Assembly (NCBI GenBank): GCA_965194515.1
Contig: OZ239146.1
Location: forward strand, 496,001 to 560,000
Source: Acidimicrobilacustris europaeus
GTDB lineage: Bacteria > Actinomycetota > Acidimicrobiia > Acidimicrobiales > Acidimicrobilacustridaceae
Direction: 5' to 3'
DNA length: 64,000 bases
Shown: positions 16,702-24,958 of the stretch, piece after piece
Layout: every line of letters begins with the position of its first letter
Numbering within the stretch: position 1 is the stretch's first letter
Made by a program: the position numbers and the translations under genes
Notes under the pieces: model-generated
Databases searched by the model: none
What the model was told of the DNA's origin: nothing
Seen by the model: the letters and a program-made list of their open reading frames with translations, nothing else

Positions 16702-17694
16702 ATGAAAGCTGTCGTTCTAAATGGCTATGGCGAACTCGATGTCTTGCAGTTGATCGACGTGGTCGATCCCGTTCCTGGTCCCGAGGAAGTGCTCATCGAC
16801 ATCGTGGCGACAGCACTCAATCGTGCTGACCTCTTGCAGCGCCGCGGGTTGTATCCCAGTCCGCCCTTGGCCGGGTTCACCCCGCCAGCGCCCGAAATTC
16901 CCGGCATGGAGTTCTCTGGTCGAGTCACCGCACTCGGTGAACGAGTCACGTCGTGGGCTGTTGGCGACGAGGTGATGGGAATCGTCGGTGGAGGTTCCTA
17001 CGCCGAACAACTTGTGATCCACGAACACCAACTCATGCGCATTCCGACCACGGTTTCGGTCGAAGATGCTGCGGCAATTCCTGAGGTATGGATCACGGCA
17101 TTCGATGCGCTCGTTGTGCAGGGTGGACTCACCGCTGGCCGAACGGCACTCGTTCATGCGGGCGCTTCTGGTGTGGGTACGGCAGCGATTCAAATCTGCA
17201 AGGCGATCGGTGCACGCGTGATCGTTACCGCCTCGGCCGGAAAACTTGCTGCATGTCGCGAGCTCGGTGCGGATCTCGCCGTCGATTACGCGACGCAGGA
17301 CTTCGTTGCTGAATGCGCGTCATTCACGGATGGCGTGGGCGTCGATGTTGTGCTCGATGTCATCGGTGGCGATTACGTCAACAAGAACATTGCCGCCGTG
17401 CGCGTCGGTGGTCGCATTGTGCAGGTTGGCACCATGGGTGCTGGGCGCACCGAGGTGAATATCGGAATGATGTTGCCCAAACGAGCCAGCCTCATCGGGA
17501 CGGTGCTTCGGGCTCGGCCCCTCGCTGAAAAGATCGCCATCACGCAGCGATTCGCGGCCGAGATCCTGCCGCTGTTCGATGCTGGCGTTGTGAAGCCAGT
17601 GGTTGATTCGCGCTATTCGCTGGCGGCAATTGCCGATGCACACGCGTATATGGAAACCAACGCGAACGTTGGCAAGATCCTGATCGACGTTTGA
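16702..17694 (+). CDS. NAD(P)H quinone oxidoreductase, PIG3 type (zinc-free MDR family)
   Basis: A 330-residue medium-chain dehydrogenase/reductase. An N-terminal GroES-like part contains ALNRADLLQRRGLYP, which is the TP53I3/PIG3-type signature. A Rossmann fold follows with HAGASGVGTAAIQ near residue 155 binding NADPH. The catalytic-zinc cysteine and histidine of alcohol dehydrogenases are absent, as expected for quinone reductases. It should reduce quinones or enones to protect against reactive carbonyls. It has a leaderless start and is divergent from the molybdopterin enzyme with overlapping -10 boxes. Its 3' end faces gltA across the tandem repeat. Confidence 0.9.
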   Translation: MKAVVLNGYGELDVLQLIDVVDPVPGPEEVLIDIVATALNRADLLQRRGLYPSPPLAGFTPPAPEIPGMEFSGRVTALGERVTSWAVGDEVMGIVGGGSYAEQLVIHEHQLMRIPTTVSVEDAAAIPEVWITAFDALVVQGGLTAGRTALVHAGASGVGTAAIQICKAIGARVIVTASAGKLAACRELGADLAVDYATQDFVAECASFTDGVGVDVVLDVIGGDYVNKNIAAVRVGGRIVQVGTMGAGRTEVNIGMMLPKRASLIGTVLRARPLAEKIAITQRFAAEILPLFDAGVVKPVVDSRYSLAAIADAHAYMETNANVGKILIDV

Positions 17695-17703
17695 TCAGAA
17701 GTT

Positions 17704-17759
17704 GTTGATTAGCGCTGGTTGATTAGCGCTGGTTGATTAGCGCTGGTTGATTAGCGCTG
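17704..17759. repeat. Four perfect copies of a 14-bp tandem repeat over the gltA stop codon
   Basis: The unit GTTGATTAGCGCTG occurs at 17704, 17718, 17732 and 17746 without a mismatch. On the minus strand each unit reads CAGCGCTAATCAAC, which contains the last codons and stop of citrate synthase (Gln-Arg-stop). The last plus-strand copy is the real gene end and the other three lie after the stop. Confidence 0.97.
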
Positions 17760-19019
17760 TGCGATCGGCACGTAGTCGCGGACGCCGGAGCCTGTGTAGA
17801 GCTGACGGGGGCGAGCGATACGTGAGTTCTGATCGAGCATTTCGCTCCAGTGCGCAAGCCAACCGGCCATACGCGGGATGGCGAAGAGCACGGTGTACAT
17901 CTCGATCGGGAATCCCATGGCCTGGTAGATGAGGCCCGAGTAGAAGTCGACGTTCGGGTAGAGCTTGCGGCTCACGAAGTAGTCGTCGGCGAGGGCGGTT
18001 TCTTCAAGCTTGAGAGCAATGTCGAGAAGTTCGTTCTTGCCGGTGACCTCGAACACGTCGTAGGCGATCTTCTTGATGATCTTGGCCCGTGGGTCGTAGT
18101 TCTTGTACACGCGGTGACCAAAGCCCTGCAGGACCATCTTGCCTTCGCGAACGTCTTTGACGTAGTCGTCGACGTTGTCAAGGGTGCCGATGGTATTGAG
18201 CATGCGAAGCACGGCTTCGTTGGCGCCACCATGGCGAGGGCCATAAAGCGCGGCAGCGGCAGCGGCAGCCGATGAATACGGATCGGCGTGTGAGGAGCCA
18301 ACAACGCGCATGGCCGTGGTCGAGCAGTTCTGCTCGTGGTCGGCATGCAGGATGAAGAGAACGTCGAGAGCCTTGGCCAGAACCGGGTTGGGTTCGTAGT
18401 TCGGCTCGGCGACTCGCCACATCATCGAAAGGAAGTTCGAGGTGAAGTCGAGGCTGTTGTCTGGGTAGACGAACGGCATACCGACACTGTGGCGGTGTGC
18501 GCCAGCAGCGATGGTGGGCATCTTGGCGATCAGGCGAATGATCTGCTTCTGACGACTTTCGAGGTCGAAGATGTTCTTGGCGTCGGGGTAGAAGGTGGAA
18601 AGCGCAGCGAGGGTAGAAACAAGGATGCCCATGGGGTGAGCGTCGTGGTGGAAGCCCTCCATGAAGCGCTTGCGCACGTTTTCGTGAATGAACGTGTGGT
18701 ACGTGATCTCGTGGGACCAGTCGGCCATTTGCGTTTCGGTGGGGAGTTCGCCGTTGAGGAGCAAATAGGCAACTTCGAGGTAGGTCGACTGTTCGGCCAA
18801 CTGCTCGATGGGGTAACCGCGGTAGCGAAGGATGCCTGCGCCACCATCGAGTTCGGTGATGGAACTCTCGGCTGCAGCAGTGGTGGAGAAGGAGGGGTCG
18901 TAGAACCAGGTGCCCGGCATGAGCTTCGACCATGCTGCGGAATCGACGCCACCGTTGACGATCGGAACTTCGACCGACTCTCCGGTGCGGTTATCGGTGA
19001 TGGTCACACTCTCGGCCAC
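17751..19019 (-). CDS. gltA: Citrate synthase
   Basis: A 422-residue hexameric-type (type II) citrate synthase catalysing oxaloacetate + acetyl-CoA to citrate. The N-terminal SWFYDPSF-like and LRYRGYPIEQLA segments are typical. Catalytic residues can be placed: a His in GAHRHSVGMPFVYP or LHADHEQN, the His of GFGHRVYK, and the Asp of NVDFYSG. GTG 19019 is chosen because AGGAG stands 8 nt upstream; a more distant start would add a low-complexity stretch with no family match. The gene has an upstream region of about 140 bp with a TAGGCT element. The stop lies in the 14-bp tandem repeat. Aconitase is encoded nearby on the same strand. Confidence 0.97.
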   Translation of the reverse strand: MAESVTITDNRTGESVEVPIVNGGVDSAAWSKLMPGTWFYDPSFSTTAAAESSITELDGGAGILRYRGYPIEQLAEQSTYLEVAYLLLNGELPTETQMADWSHEITYHTFIHENVRKRFMEGFHHDAHPMGILVSTLAALSTFYPDAKNIFDLESRQKQIIRLIAKMPTIAAGAHRHSVGMPFVYPDNSLDFTSNFLSMMWRVAEPNYEPNPVLAKALDVLFILHADHEQNCSTTAMRVVGSSHADPYSSAAAAAAALYGPRHGGANEAVLRMLNTIGTLDNVDDYVKDVREGKMVLQGFGHRVYKNYDPRAKIIKKIAYDVFEVTGKNELLDIALKLEETALADDYFVSRKLYPNVDFYSGLIYQAMGFPIEMYTVLFAIPRMAGWLAHWSEMLDQNSRIARPRQLYTGSGVRDYVPIAQR

Positions 19020-19158
19020 TCGTCGAACTCCTGTACATCGTTGTCGTTGGGATCCCCTGCAGGTGCAGCCTAGTGGCCCCGGCGAGGCGCCCGTTCGGTC
19101 GGGTATGAACGATTCGTAAACAACACCCGACGACCGACGGGGAATCTGACCCGTGTGG

Positions 19159-20580
19159 CTAGAGGGGGGTGTTGTCGTGTGAGCGGGGTTGGATCCGCTC
19201 ACGTTTGTCCTCGAGCGCAACGAGGGCAGCGGCGACATGGGCGCGGGTCTCGGCCGGGTCAATCACCGCGTCGATAAATCCGCGATCGGCTGCGATGTAA
19301 GGGTTGAGGAGTCGTTCCTCATAGGCATCTTCGAGGGCCTGACGATCGTCATCGGCAATGCCGCGATTGAGGATCTCCACCGCGCCCTTGGCGCCCATCA
19401 CTGCAATTTCGGCTGACGGCCAGGCCAGCGCGAGGTCGTTGCCCATTTGCTTGGAGTCCATCACGATGTAGGCCCCGCCGTAGCTCTTGCGCAAGGTGAC
19501 ATTGATGCGAGGAACGGTGGCTCGGGCGTAGGCGAAGGCCATTTGCGCGCCATGGCGAATCATTCCGCGCCATTCGAGATCTTTGCCCGGGTAGAAGCCG
19601 GGTGTATCGACGAGCGTGATGAGTGGGATGTTGAACGCATCGCAGAACGCAACGAAACGAGCGCCCTTTTGTGAGGCAGGAATGTCAAGCGTTCCGGCGA
19701 GCGCGCAGGGTTGGTTTGCGACGAACCCGACTGGTCGACCGGCGATTGACGCGAAAGCGGTCACGAGATTGGCGGCCCATGCCGCGCGCAGTTCGAACAG
19801 TTCGCCGTCATCGGCGATCGCTCGGATCACGGTGCGAACGTCGTACGAGCCAGTTGGAGTTGCGGGAATGATTTCACCGGCTTCTGGCGTCAGTCGATCC
19901 ACCGGATCGTCACTCGAGAGTCGTGGTGAGAGTTCGTCGTTGTGGCCGGGCAAGTAATCGAAGAGGTTTGTCACCCATTCCATCGCGGCATCGGCGTCAG
20001 CCACGACCGCGGATGCAACGCCAGTGTTACGACTGTGGGCGCTGGCGCCGCCGAGATCCATCTTGTCGATAGGAACGCCGGTGAATTGGCGGACCATGTG
20101 AGGGCCACTTACGAATGCGTAGGCGTCTTCGGTCATGACGACGTGATCGGCCAAACCGAGAAGAAGCGCAGGCCCCGACACCGCAGGACCAGAAACCGCT
20201 ATCACCGTGGGAACAATTCCCGAACATGAACTGAGGGCTTTGGCGGCTTGGCCCCAACCGTGCAGCGCCGCGAGTCCTTCGCTGATGTCGGCGCCAGTCG
20301 AGGAAAGTTCAACGACAACGGGAAGCCGTTCGGCAAGTGCGACATGCGCTGCGTTGGCGATGCTTTCGCCGTCACGTGGAGAGAGTGCGCCACCTTTTCC
20401 GTCCTCGTTCGCGTCGCCGCCGATGCGCACGCGCACAATGCGGCGTGGACCACTCATCGTGTCGAGAACGTCGATGTCGGCGTGAACGACGCCGGGAACC
20501 TTGGCCCGCAACTGCACCGCGCGGCCGGTGTTGGACGCGAACCTTCCGCCTTTGGGGTTGGAGGCGGGAGGAGGAGTCAT
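19159..20580 (-). CDS. Acyl-CoA carboxylase carboxyltransferase (beta) subunit-like
   Basis: A 473-residue crotonase-superfamily protein of the PccB/AccD type, which moves carboxyl from biotin to an acyl-CoA. The C-terminal lobe is well conserved: ASQKGARFVAFCDAF, LVDTPGFYPGKDLE, RKSYGGAYIVMDSK and AVMGAKGAVEILNR. The N-terminal lobe is shorter and more diverged, with GGASAHSRNTGV as the recognisable element, and total length is below the usual 510-540. No biotin-carboxylase or biotin-carrier gene is near, so its alpha partner is encoded elsewhere. The ATG (20580) overlaps the stop of the upstream LysR gene (TGATG), so the two are translated as a unit. Substrate (acetyl-, propionyl- or other) is not predictable. 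Confidence 0.85.
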   Translation of the reverse strand: MTPPPASNPKGGRFASNTGRAVQLRAKVPGVVHADIDVLDTMSGPRRIVRVRIGGDANEDGKGGALSPRDGESIANAAHVALAERLPVVVELSSTGADISEGLAALHGWGQAAKALSSCSGIVPTVIAVSGPAVSGPALLLGLADHVVMTEDAYAFVSGPHMVRQFTGVPIDKMDLGGASAHSRNTGVASAVVADADAAMEWVTNLFDYLPGHNDELSPRLSSDDPVDRLTPEAGEIIPATPTGSYDVRTVIRAIADDGELFELRAAWAANLVTAFASIAGRPVGFVANQPCALAGTLDIPASQKGARFVAFCDAFNIPLITLVDTPGFYPGKDLEWRGMIRHGAQMAFAYARATVPRINVTLRKSYGGAYIVMDSKQMGNDLALAWPSAEIAVMGAKGAVEILNRGIADDDRQALEDAYEERLLNPYIAADRGFIDAVIDPAETRAHVAAALVALEDKRERIQPRSHDNTPL

Positions 20581-21530
20581 CAATCGGGGGAAAGGCGCTG
20601 AGGCGAAGCTGGATGAATGCCGGGCTGGCGTTCACCCCGGGAACTCACGACATCTCGGAGGACATCGGCAAGTGCTCGTGCTGGTGCTGAGAGTAACGCC
20701 TGCCGGCGGGTCGCGAGCCCGACGGCCCGGCCGGGTAACCCTTCGACGGGAGCGGTATGCCATCCGAGGTCAGAACGGGCCGATACAGCACTGGCCGGAA
20801 GAATCGCGGCGCCAAACCCTTCGAAGGCGAGCGAGGCCATGAGGCGGGTGCCATCGACCTCGGCCTTGACCTTCAGCGTGTAGTCACGTTCTGCGAACAG
20901 GGCGTCGAGTTGTTCGCGGAATGGGCGGCTGGGCGGTTCGACAATGAGCTCGATACCGTCGAGGTCGGCGAGTGTGATGCGATTTTTCCCGAACAGTGAA
21001 TGCCCTGCGGGCGTAGCCAGGATGCGGTCTTCGGTGAACAACGCTGTGGCCACAACCTCTGGGTCGTTCGTGGGGGTTGTCAGGACGGCCAAGTCCACAG
21101 CGCCGGAATTGAGTTTGAGCAGAAGTGATGCCGTGGTGGCGTCGTGAACCTCGATCCGCACGAGTGGATGCTGGAGCGACATGACGTCGATCAAGGCCGG
21201 AGCCAACCACCGAGCCGTCGTGCCGATGATCCCAATGCGGGCCGTGCCGCTGATTTCGGATCTCACCGAGTGGACATCGGCAGTGAGGGCCGAGAGTTCG
21301 GTCTGAATGCGGCGGGCTCGTTCGACCACGACCTGGCCCTCGGCCGTGGGGAGCCCTGTGGCTCGGTCGATGAGCGTTGCCCCGAGTTCCTTCTCGAGCC
21401 GAGAGATATGGGCCGAAACGTTGGATTGCACCGTATGGAGCGATCGTGAGGCCGCCGTAAACCCGCCGTTATCGACAACAGCGAGGAGGGTGGCGAGCTG
21501 GCGGAGGTCCATCACAAATAATGATGGCAT
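20580..21530 (-). CDS. LysR-family transcriptional regulator
   Basis: A 316-residue regulator. The winged helix-turn-helix covers about residues 7-66 (LRQLATLLAVVDNGGFTAASRSLHTVQSNVSAHISRLEKELG). The effector-binding domain follows from about 95. Residues such as QSNVSAHISRLE at the recognition helix are typical. Start is ATG 21530; ATG 21512 (MDLRQLATLL) would match the family N-terminus better. It is coupled by a 1-bp TGATG overlap to the carboxyltransferase gene. LysR genes are usually divergent from their target, so co-transcription ahead of the target is unusual. It probably responds to an acyl-CoA or carboxylate. The promoter shares the intergenic region with the 6C-like RNA. Confidence 0.93.
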   Translation of the reverse strand: MPSLFVMDLRQLATLLAVVDNGGFTAASRSLHTVQSNVSAHISRLEKELGATLIDRATGLPTAEGQVVVERARRIQTELSALTADVHSVRSEISGTARIGIIGTTARWLAPALIDVMSLQHPLVRIEVHDATTASLLLKLNSGAVDLAVLTTPTNDPEVVATALFTEDRILATPAGHSLFGKNRITLADLDGIELIVEPPSRPFREQLDALFAERDYTLKVKAEVDGTRLMASLAFEGFGAAILPASAVSARSDLGWHTAPVEGLPGRAVGLATRRQALLSAPARALADVLRDVVSSRGERQPGIHPASPQRLSPD

Positions 21531-21546
21531 AGATCACCATAAACAG

Positions 21547-21576
21547 TTGGACCGATGGGTAACATAGGGCCATACT
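21547..21576 (+). promoter_or_regulatory. Promoter of the 6C-like RNA
   Basis: TTGGAC (21547-21552) and CATACT (21571-21576) are separated by 18 bp. They match the -35/-10 consensus well and place initiation near 21583. Confidence 0.55.
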
Positions 21577-21582
21577 TGCGAA

Positions 21583-21703
21583 AGCAAGCCTCGAACTCAT
21601 GAAGCGGATCCCCCTCTGCAGAGTTCGTAGAAGGTGTCGAGACTGTCCCCCCGGTTTCCACCTCGCTCCGAAGCCGACCCAAAGGGTCGGCTTCGGTCGT
21701 TTT
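21583..21703 (+). ncRNA. 6C-type small RNA
   Basis: Two consecutive hairpins carry C-rich loops. Hairpin 1 has outer stem CGAACTC/GAGTTCG (21592-21598, 21621-21627), inner stem GCGGA/TCTGC, and loop TCCCCC (21609-21614). Hairpin 2 has GGTG/CACC and GAGACTG/CGGTTTC with loop TCCCCC (21646-21651). A strong terminator follows. This is the layout of the 6C RNA motif known from Actinobacteria, where C-rich loops of such RNAs (for example mycobacterial B11/6C) pair with G-rich ribosome-binding sites of target mRNAs. The 5' end is inferred from the promoter. It lies between a LysR gene (minus) and a DUF849 gene (plus). Confidence 0.85.
21668..21703 (+). terminator. Terminator of the 6C-like RNA
   Basis: CCGAAGCCGACCC / GGGTCGGCTTCGG (21668-21680, 21684-21696) is a perfect 13-bp stem with an AAA loop, followed by TCGTTTT. 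It ends the RNA 20 bp before the next ATG. Confidence 0.85.
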
Positions 21704-21722
21704 CGACCTACTGTTCGCGGCC

Positions 21723-22598
21723 ATGAACCGGGGACCAGTCATCATCGAAACTGCGATCAATGGCAACCGCACGAAGGAACACAATCCGAACGTTCCTCGA
21801 TCGCATGAAGAGCTCGCGGCCGACACCCTTGAGGCATTGGCCGCCGGTGCCTCGATCATTCATAACCACGGTTCGGTTTTCGGTGATCCGCAGGAGGTTG
21901 CCGACGATTACCTCGCCGGTTGGATGCCGGTGTTCGCCGAACGCCCCGACGCGCTGTTGTATCCGACAGCGAACTACGGCCCGAACGGGCTGAACTTCGA
22001 ACATCTACATCTGCTCGCGGAAACTGGACTCATGAAAGTGAGTTTGTGCGATCCAGGTTCAACGAACCTTGGCGGTATTGATGCCGATGGTCTTCCAACC
22101 GCGGGCATCGTGTACTCGAATAGTTACGACTCCATTCGCGTGCAGATGGAACAGGCCGCTGCCGATCGCGTCGGACCAAGTCTTGCGATTTACGAACCTG
22201 CGTTTTTGCGCACGACGTTGCTGTATTGGAAAGCCGGAAAACTTCCTGCTGGATCGATGATCAAGTTCTACTTGTCTGAAGAACGCGGCTACCTCGGTGC
22301 ACCGTTTGGTTTACCTCCAACGAAGCTCGCACTCGATGCGTACCTCGAAATGCTTGGCGATTGCCCTGTGCCGTGGGCATTGTCGGTTGTCGGTGGCGAT
22401 CCGGTTGAGAGCGGGCTGGCCGAGTATGCAATCGAACGCGGAGGCCACCTTCATGTTGGACTTGAGTTCTACGGCGGCGAGCGTCAACCAACGAATGCTG
22501 AACTCACGCGCAATGCAGCCGAGGTGTGTGAACGAATGGGTGTTGCTGTCGCAACATGCGACGAGGCAGCCGAGATTCTCGGACTGCCCCGTCGATAA
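21723..22598 (+). CDS. Beta-keto acid cleavage enzyme family protein (BKACE, DUF849)
   Basis: A 291-residue TIM-barrel enzyme. The family condenses a beta-keto acid with acetyl-CoA to yield acetoacetate and a new CoA ester, as in 3-keto-5-aminohexanoate cleavage. Zinc-binding histidines are H47 and H49 (IIHNHGS; family usually HLH), with a Glu in HVGLEF near residue 240. The start PVIIETAINGNRTK and the TANYGPNG and SVVGGDP segments fit the family, but several usually conserved positions are different: HNH in place of HLH, and HLHVGLEF in place of HVRVGLED. The substrate may therefore be unusual. It starts only 20 bp after the 6C RNA terminator. Confidence 0.85.
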   Translation: MNRGPVIIETAINGNRTKEHNPNVPRSHEELAADTLEALAAGASIIHNHGSVFGDPQEVADDYLAGWMPVFAERPDALLYPTANYGPNGLNFEHLHLLAETGLMKVSLCDPGSTNLGGIDADGLPTAGIVYSNSYDSIRVQMEQAAADRVGPSLAIYEPAFLRTTLLYWKAGKLPAGSMIKFYLSEERGYLGAPFGLPPTKLALDAYLEMLGDCPVPWALSVVGGDPVESGLAEYAIERGGHLHVGLEFYGGERQPTNAELTRNAAEVCERMGVAVATCDEAAEILGLPRR

Positions 22599-22634
22599 CT
22601 CTCTGAAATTTTGACGTGCTGAAATGCTGAGCGT

Positions 22635-24911
22635 TCAGACGCCTTGGCGTTGACGAATGATGTTGAGCGCGCCGCCGGCTTTGAACCAACCGATCTGCTC
22701 GTCATTCATTGTCTGAATGCCTTCGAAGTCGATGATGGTGCCATCGGGCTTCACGATCTGACACTTGACGGGAACATCGGGTGTGAGATCGGCGAGACCG
22801 AGCACGTTGATGCGGTCGTCTTGTTCGATGAGGTCGTAGACCTTTGGATCGGCAAAGACGAGCGGAAGAACGCCCTGCTTCTTCAAGTTCGTTTCGTGGA
22901 TACGAGCAAATGAGCGAGTGAGCACAACCTTGGCGCCGCGGAATCGCGGTTCCATTGCGGCGTGTTCACGCGATGAACCTTCGCCGTAGTTCTCGTCGCC
23001 GATGGCGATCCAGCCCTGGCCGGCAGCGTGATAGCTCTTGCCGATGTCGGGGAACGACTTTGTGGTGCCGTCGAGTTGATCCTTGCCCTGGCCAACTTCA
23101 TCGGTGAATGCATTGACTGCACCAATGAACATGTTGCCCGAGATGTTCTCGAGGTGACCGCGGTATTTCAGCCATGGGCCTGCAGCAGAAATGTGATCGG
23201 TGGTGCACTTGCCCTTGGCCTTCATGAGGATTGGAAGGTTGAGGAAATCGTTGCCGTCCCACGCGTCGAACGGTTCAAGAAGTTGCAAACGGTCTGAGGT
23301 GGGCGACACCTTGACGACAACCCTCGAGGAATCGGCGGGGGGAGCAATGAAGGTGTTTTCGCCAGCGGTAAAGCCCTTTGGCGGAAGTTCGACACCGACA
23401 GGAACCGGAATGATGACCTGTTCGCCGGCTGCGTTGGTAAGCGAGTCGGTGGTCGGGTCGAAGTCGACGCGACCAGAAAGGGCCATAGCCACAACTGTTT
23501 CCGGTGAGGTGACGAAGGCGAGCGTGGAAGCAAGACCATCGTTGCGCTTCGGGAAGTTGCGGTTGTACGAGGTGATGATGATGTTTTCGGTTCCTTCTTC
23601 AACATCGCTGCGCGACCACTGACCGATGCACGGACCGCATGCATTGGCGAGAACGGTGGCACCAATTTGTTCAAGGTCGGCAAGAAGGCCGTCGCGTTCG
23701 ATGGTGGCGCGCACCTGTTCCGAACCAGGGGTAACGAGGAGCGGAGTTTTGATGCTGAGTCCGTTCTGGTGAGCGAACCGAGCAATGGCAGCAGCGCGAC
23801 TGATGTCTTCGTACGAAGAGTTCGTGCACGAACCAATGAGTGCCGAAGAAATCTCCATTGGCCAACCTTCAGCCTTCGCTTCAGCACCGAGTTCGCTGAC
23901 CTTGCGCGCACGGTCAGGAGTGTGCGGGCCGTTGATGAGGGGCTCGAGTGAGGAAAGGTCGATCTCGATGACCTCGTCGAAGTACGAGGAGGGATCGGCG
24001 AAGACCTCATCGTCGGCACGAAGATCGCTCGCAACCGCGTCGGCGGCAGCGGCAACATCGGCGCGTCCGGTTGAGCCGAGGTAACGCGACATCGCCGGGT
24101 CGTAGGCGAACAGCGAAGTGGTTGCACCGATTTCCGCACCCATGTTGCAAATGGTGGCCTTGCCGGTGCACGAGATGGATTCGGCACCAGGACCGAAGTA
24201 TTCGACGATGGCGCCGGTGCCACCCTTCACGGTGAGGATGCGCGCAACCTCGAGGATGATGTCTTTCGGGGCCGACCATCCAGCAAGCGTGCCGGTGAGC
24301 TTCACACCGATGAGCTTTGGCCAACGAACGTTGAAGGGGTAGCCGGTCATGACGTCGACGGCGTCGGCGCCACCGACACCAATAGCGATCATGCCAAGCC
24401 CACCTGCGTTGGGTGTGTGGCTGTCGGTGCCGATCATCATTCCGCCCGGGAAGGCGTATTGCTCGAGCACGACCTGATGGATGATGCCTGATCCCGGCTT
24501 CCAGAAACCGATGCCGTACTTGGCCGACACGGACTCGAGGAAGTCGTACACCTCGGCGTTGACATCGTTGGCTGTTGCGAGGTCGATTCGCGCGTTGCTC
24601 TTGGCCTGGATGAGATGGTCGCAGTGAACGGTTGACGGCACCGCTGCTTCAGGCAGACCTGCAGTCATGAACTGAAGCAACGCCATCTGAGCGGTGGCAT
24701 CCTGCATGGCGACGCGATCGGGATTGAGATCGGCGTAGCTGCGGCCGCGCTCAAGTTCCTGGTTGCGCGGGTCGCGCAGGTGATTGATGAGCACCTTTTC
24801 GGCGAAGGTGAGCGGGCGCCCAAGGCGCTCTCGACCGATGGCAACGTTCTCGGCAAGACGGCCGTAGACACCGTTGATCAGTTCGATGGGGGTATTGGCA
24901 GCAACAGCCAT
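22635..24911 (-). CDS. acn: Aconitate hydratase, mitochondrial-type
   Basis: A 758-residue 4Fe-4S hydro-lyase interconverting citrate and isocitrate. The length and motifs (LIGSCTNSSYEDISRAA, NACGPCIGQW, and MIGTDSHTPNAGGLGM) match the mitochondrial aconitase class rather than bacterial AcnA (about 900) or AcnB. Cluster cysteines are the one in GSCTN and the two in ACGPC. The C-terminal swivel domain includes SSREHAAMEPRFRGAK and GLADLTPDVPVKC. ATG 24911 is preceded by GGAAAGG. It may work directly with gltA 3.6 kb away, giving consecutive TCA steps on the same strand, though other genes lie between. Confidence 0.95.
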   Translation of the reverse strand: MAVAANTPIELINGVYGRLAENVAIGRERLGRPLTFAEKVLINHLRDPRNQELERGRSYADLNPDRVAMQDATAQMALLQFMTAGLPEAAVPSTVHCDHLIQAKSNARIDLATANDVNAEVYDFLESVSAKYGIGFWKPGSGIIHQVVLEQYAFPGGMMIGTDSHTPNAGGLGMIAIGVGGADAVDVMTGYPFNVRWPKLIGVKLTGTLAGWSAPKDIILEVARILTVKGGTGAIVEYFGPGAESISCTGKATICNMGAEIGATTSLFAYDPAMSRYLGSTGRADVAAAADAVASDLRADDEVFADPSSYFDEVIEIDLSSLEPLINGPHTPDRARKVSELGAEAKAEGWPMEISSALIGSCTNSSYEDISRAAAIARFAHQNGLSIKTPLLVTPGSEQVRATIERDGLLADLEQIGATVLANACGPCIGQWSRSDVEEGTENIIITSYNRNFPKRNDGLASTLAFVTSPETVVAMALSGRVDFDPTTDSLTNAAGEQVIIPVPVGVELPPKGFTAGENTFIAPPADSSRVVVKVSPTSDRLQLLEPFDAWDGNDFLNLPILMKAKGKCTTDHISAAGPWLKYRGHLENISGNMFIGAVNAFTDEVGQGKDQLDGTTKSFPDIGKSYHAAGQGWIAIGDENYGEGSSREHAAMEPRFRGAKVVLTRSFARIHETNLKKQGVLPLVFADPKVYDLIEQDDRINVLGLADLTPDVPVKCQIVKPDGTIIDFEGIQTMNDEQIGWFKAGGALNIIRQRQGV

Positions 24912-24958
24912 GAGGGGGAGCCTTTCCGATGCTCAGCGAAACACGCCGAGTCTACGGC

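Noticed and set aside
17704..17759. CRISPR-like repeat
   Set aside because: The 14-bp units are directly adjacent without spacers and derive from the gltA 3' end.
18336..19073. 245-codon frame antisense to citrate synthase
   Set aside because: Gly/Val-rich translation of the opposite strand of a conserved gene.
23222..24223. 333-codon frame overlapping aconitase
   Set aside because: Pro/Ser/Arg-rich shadow of aconitase.
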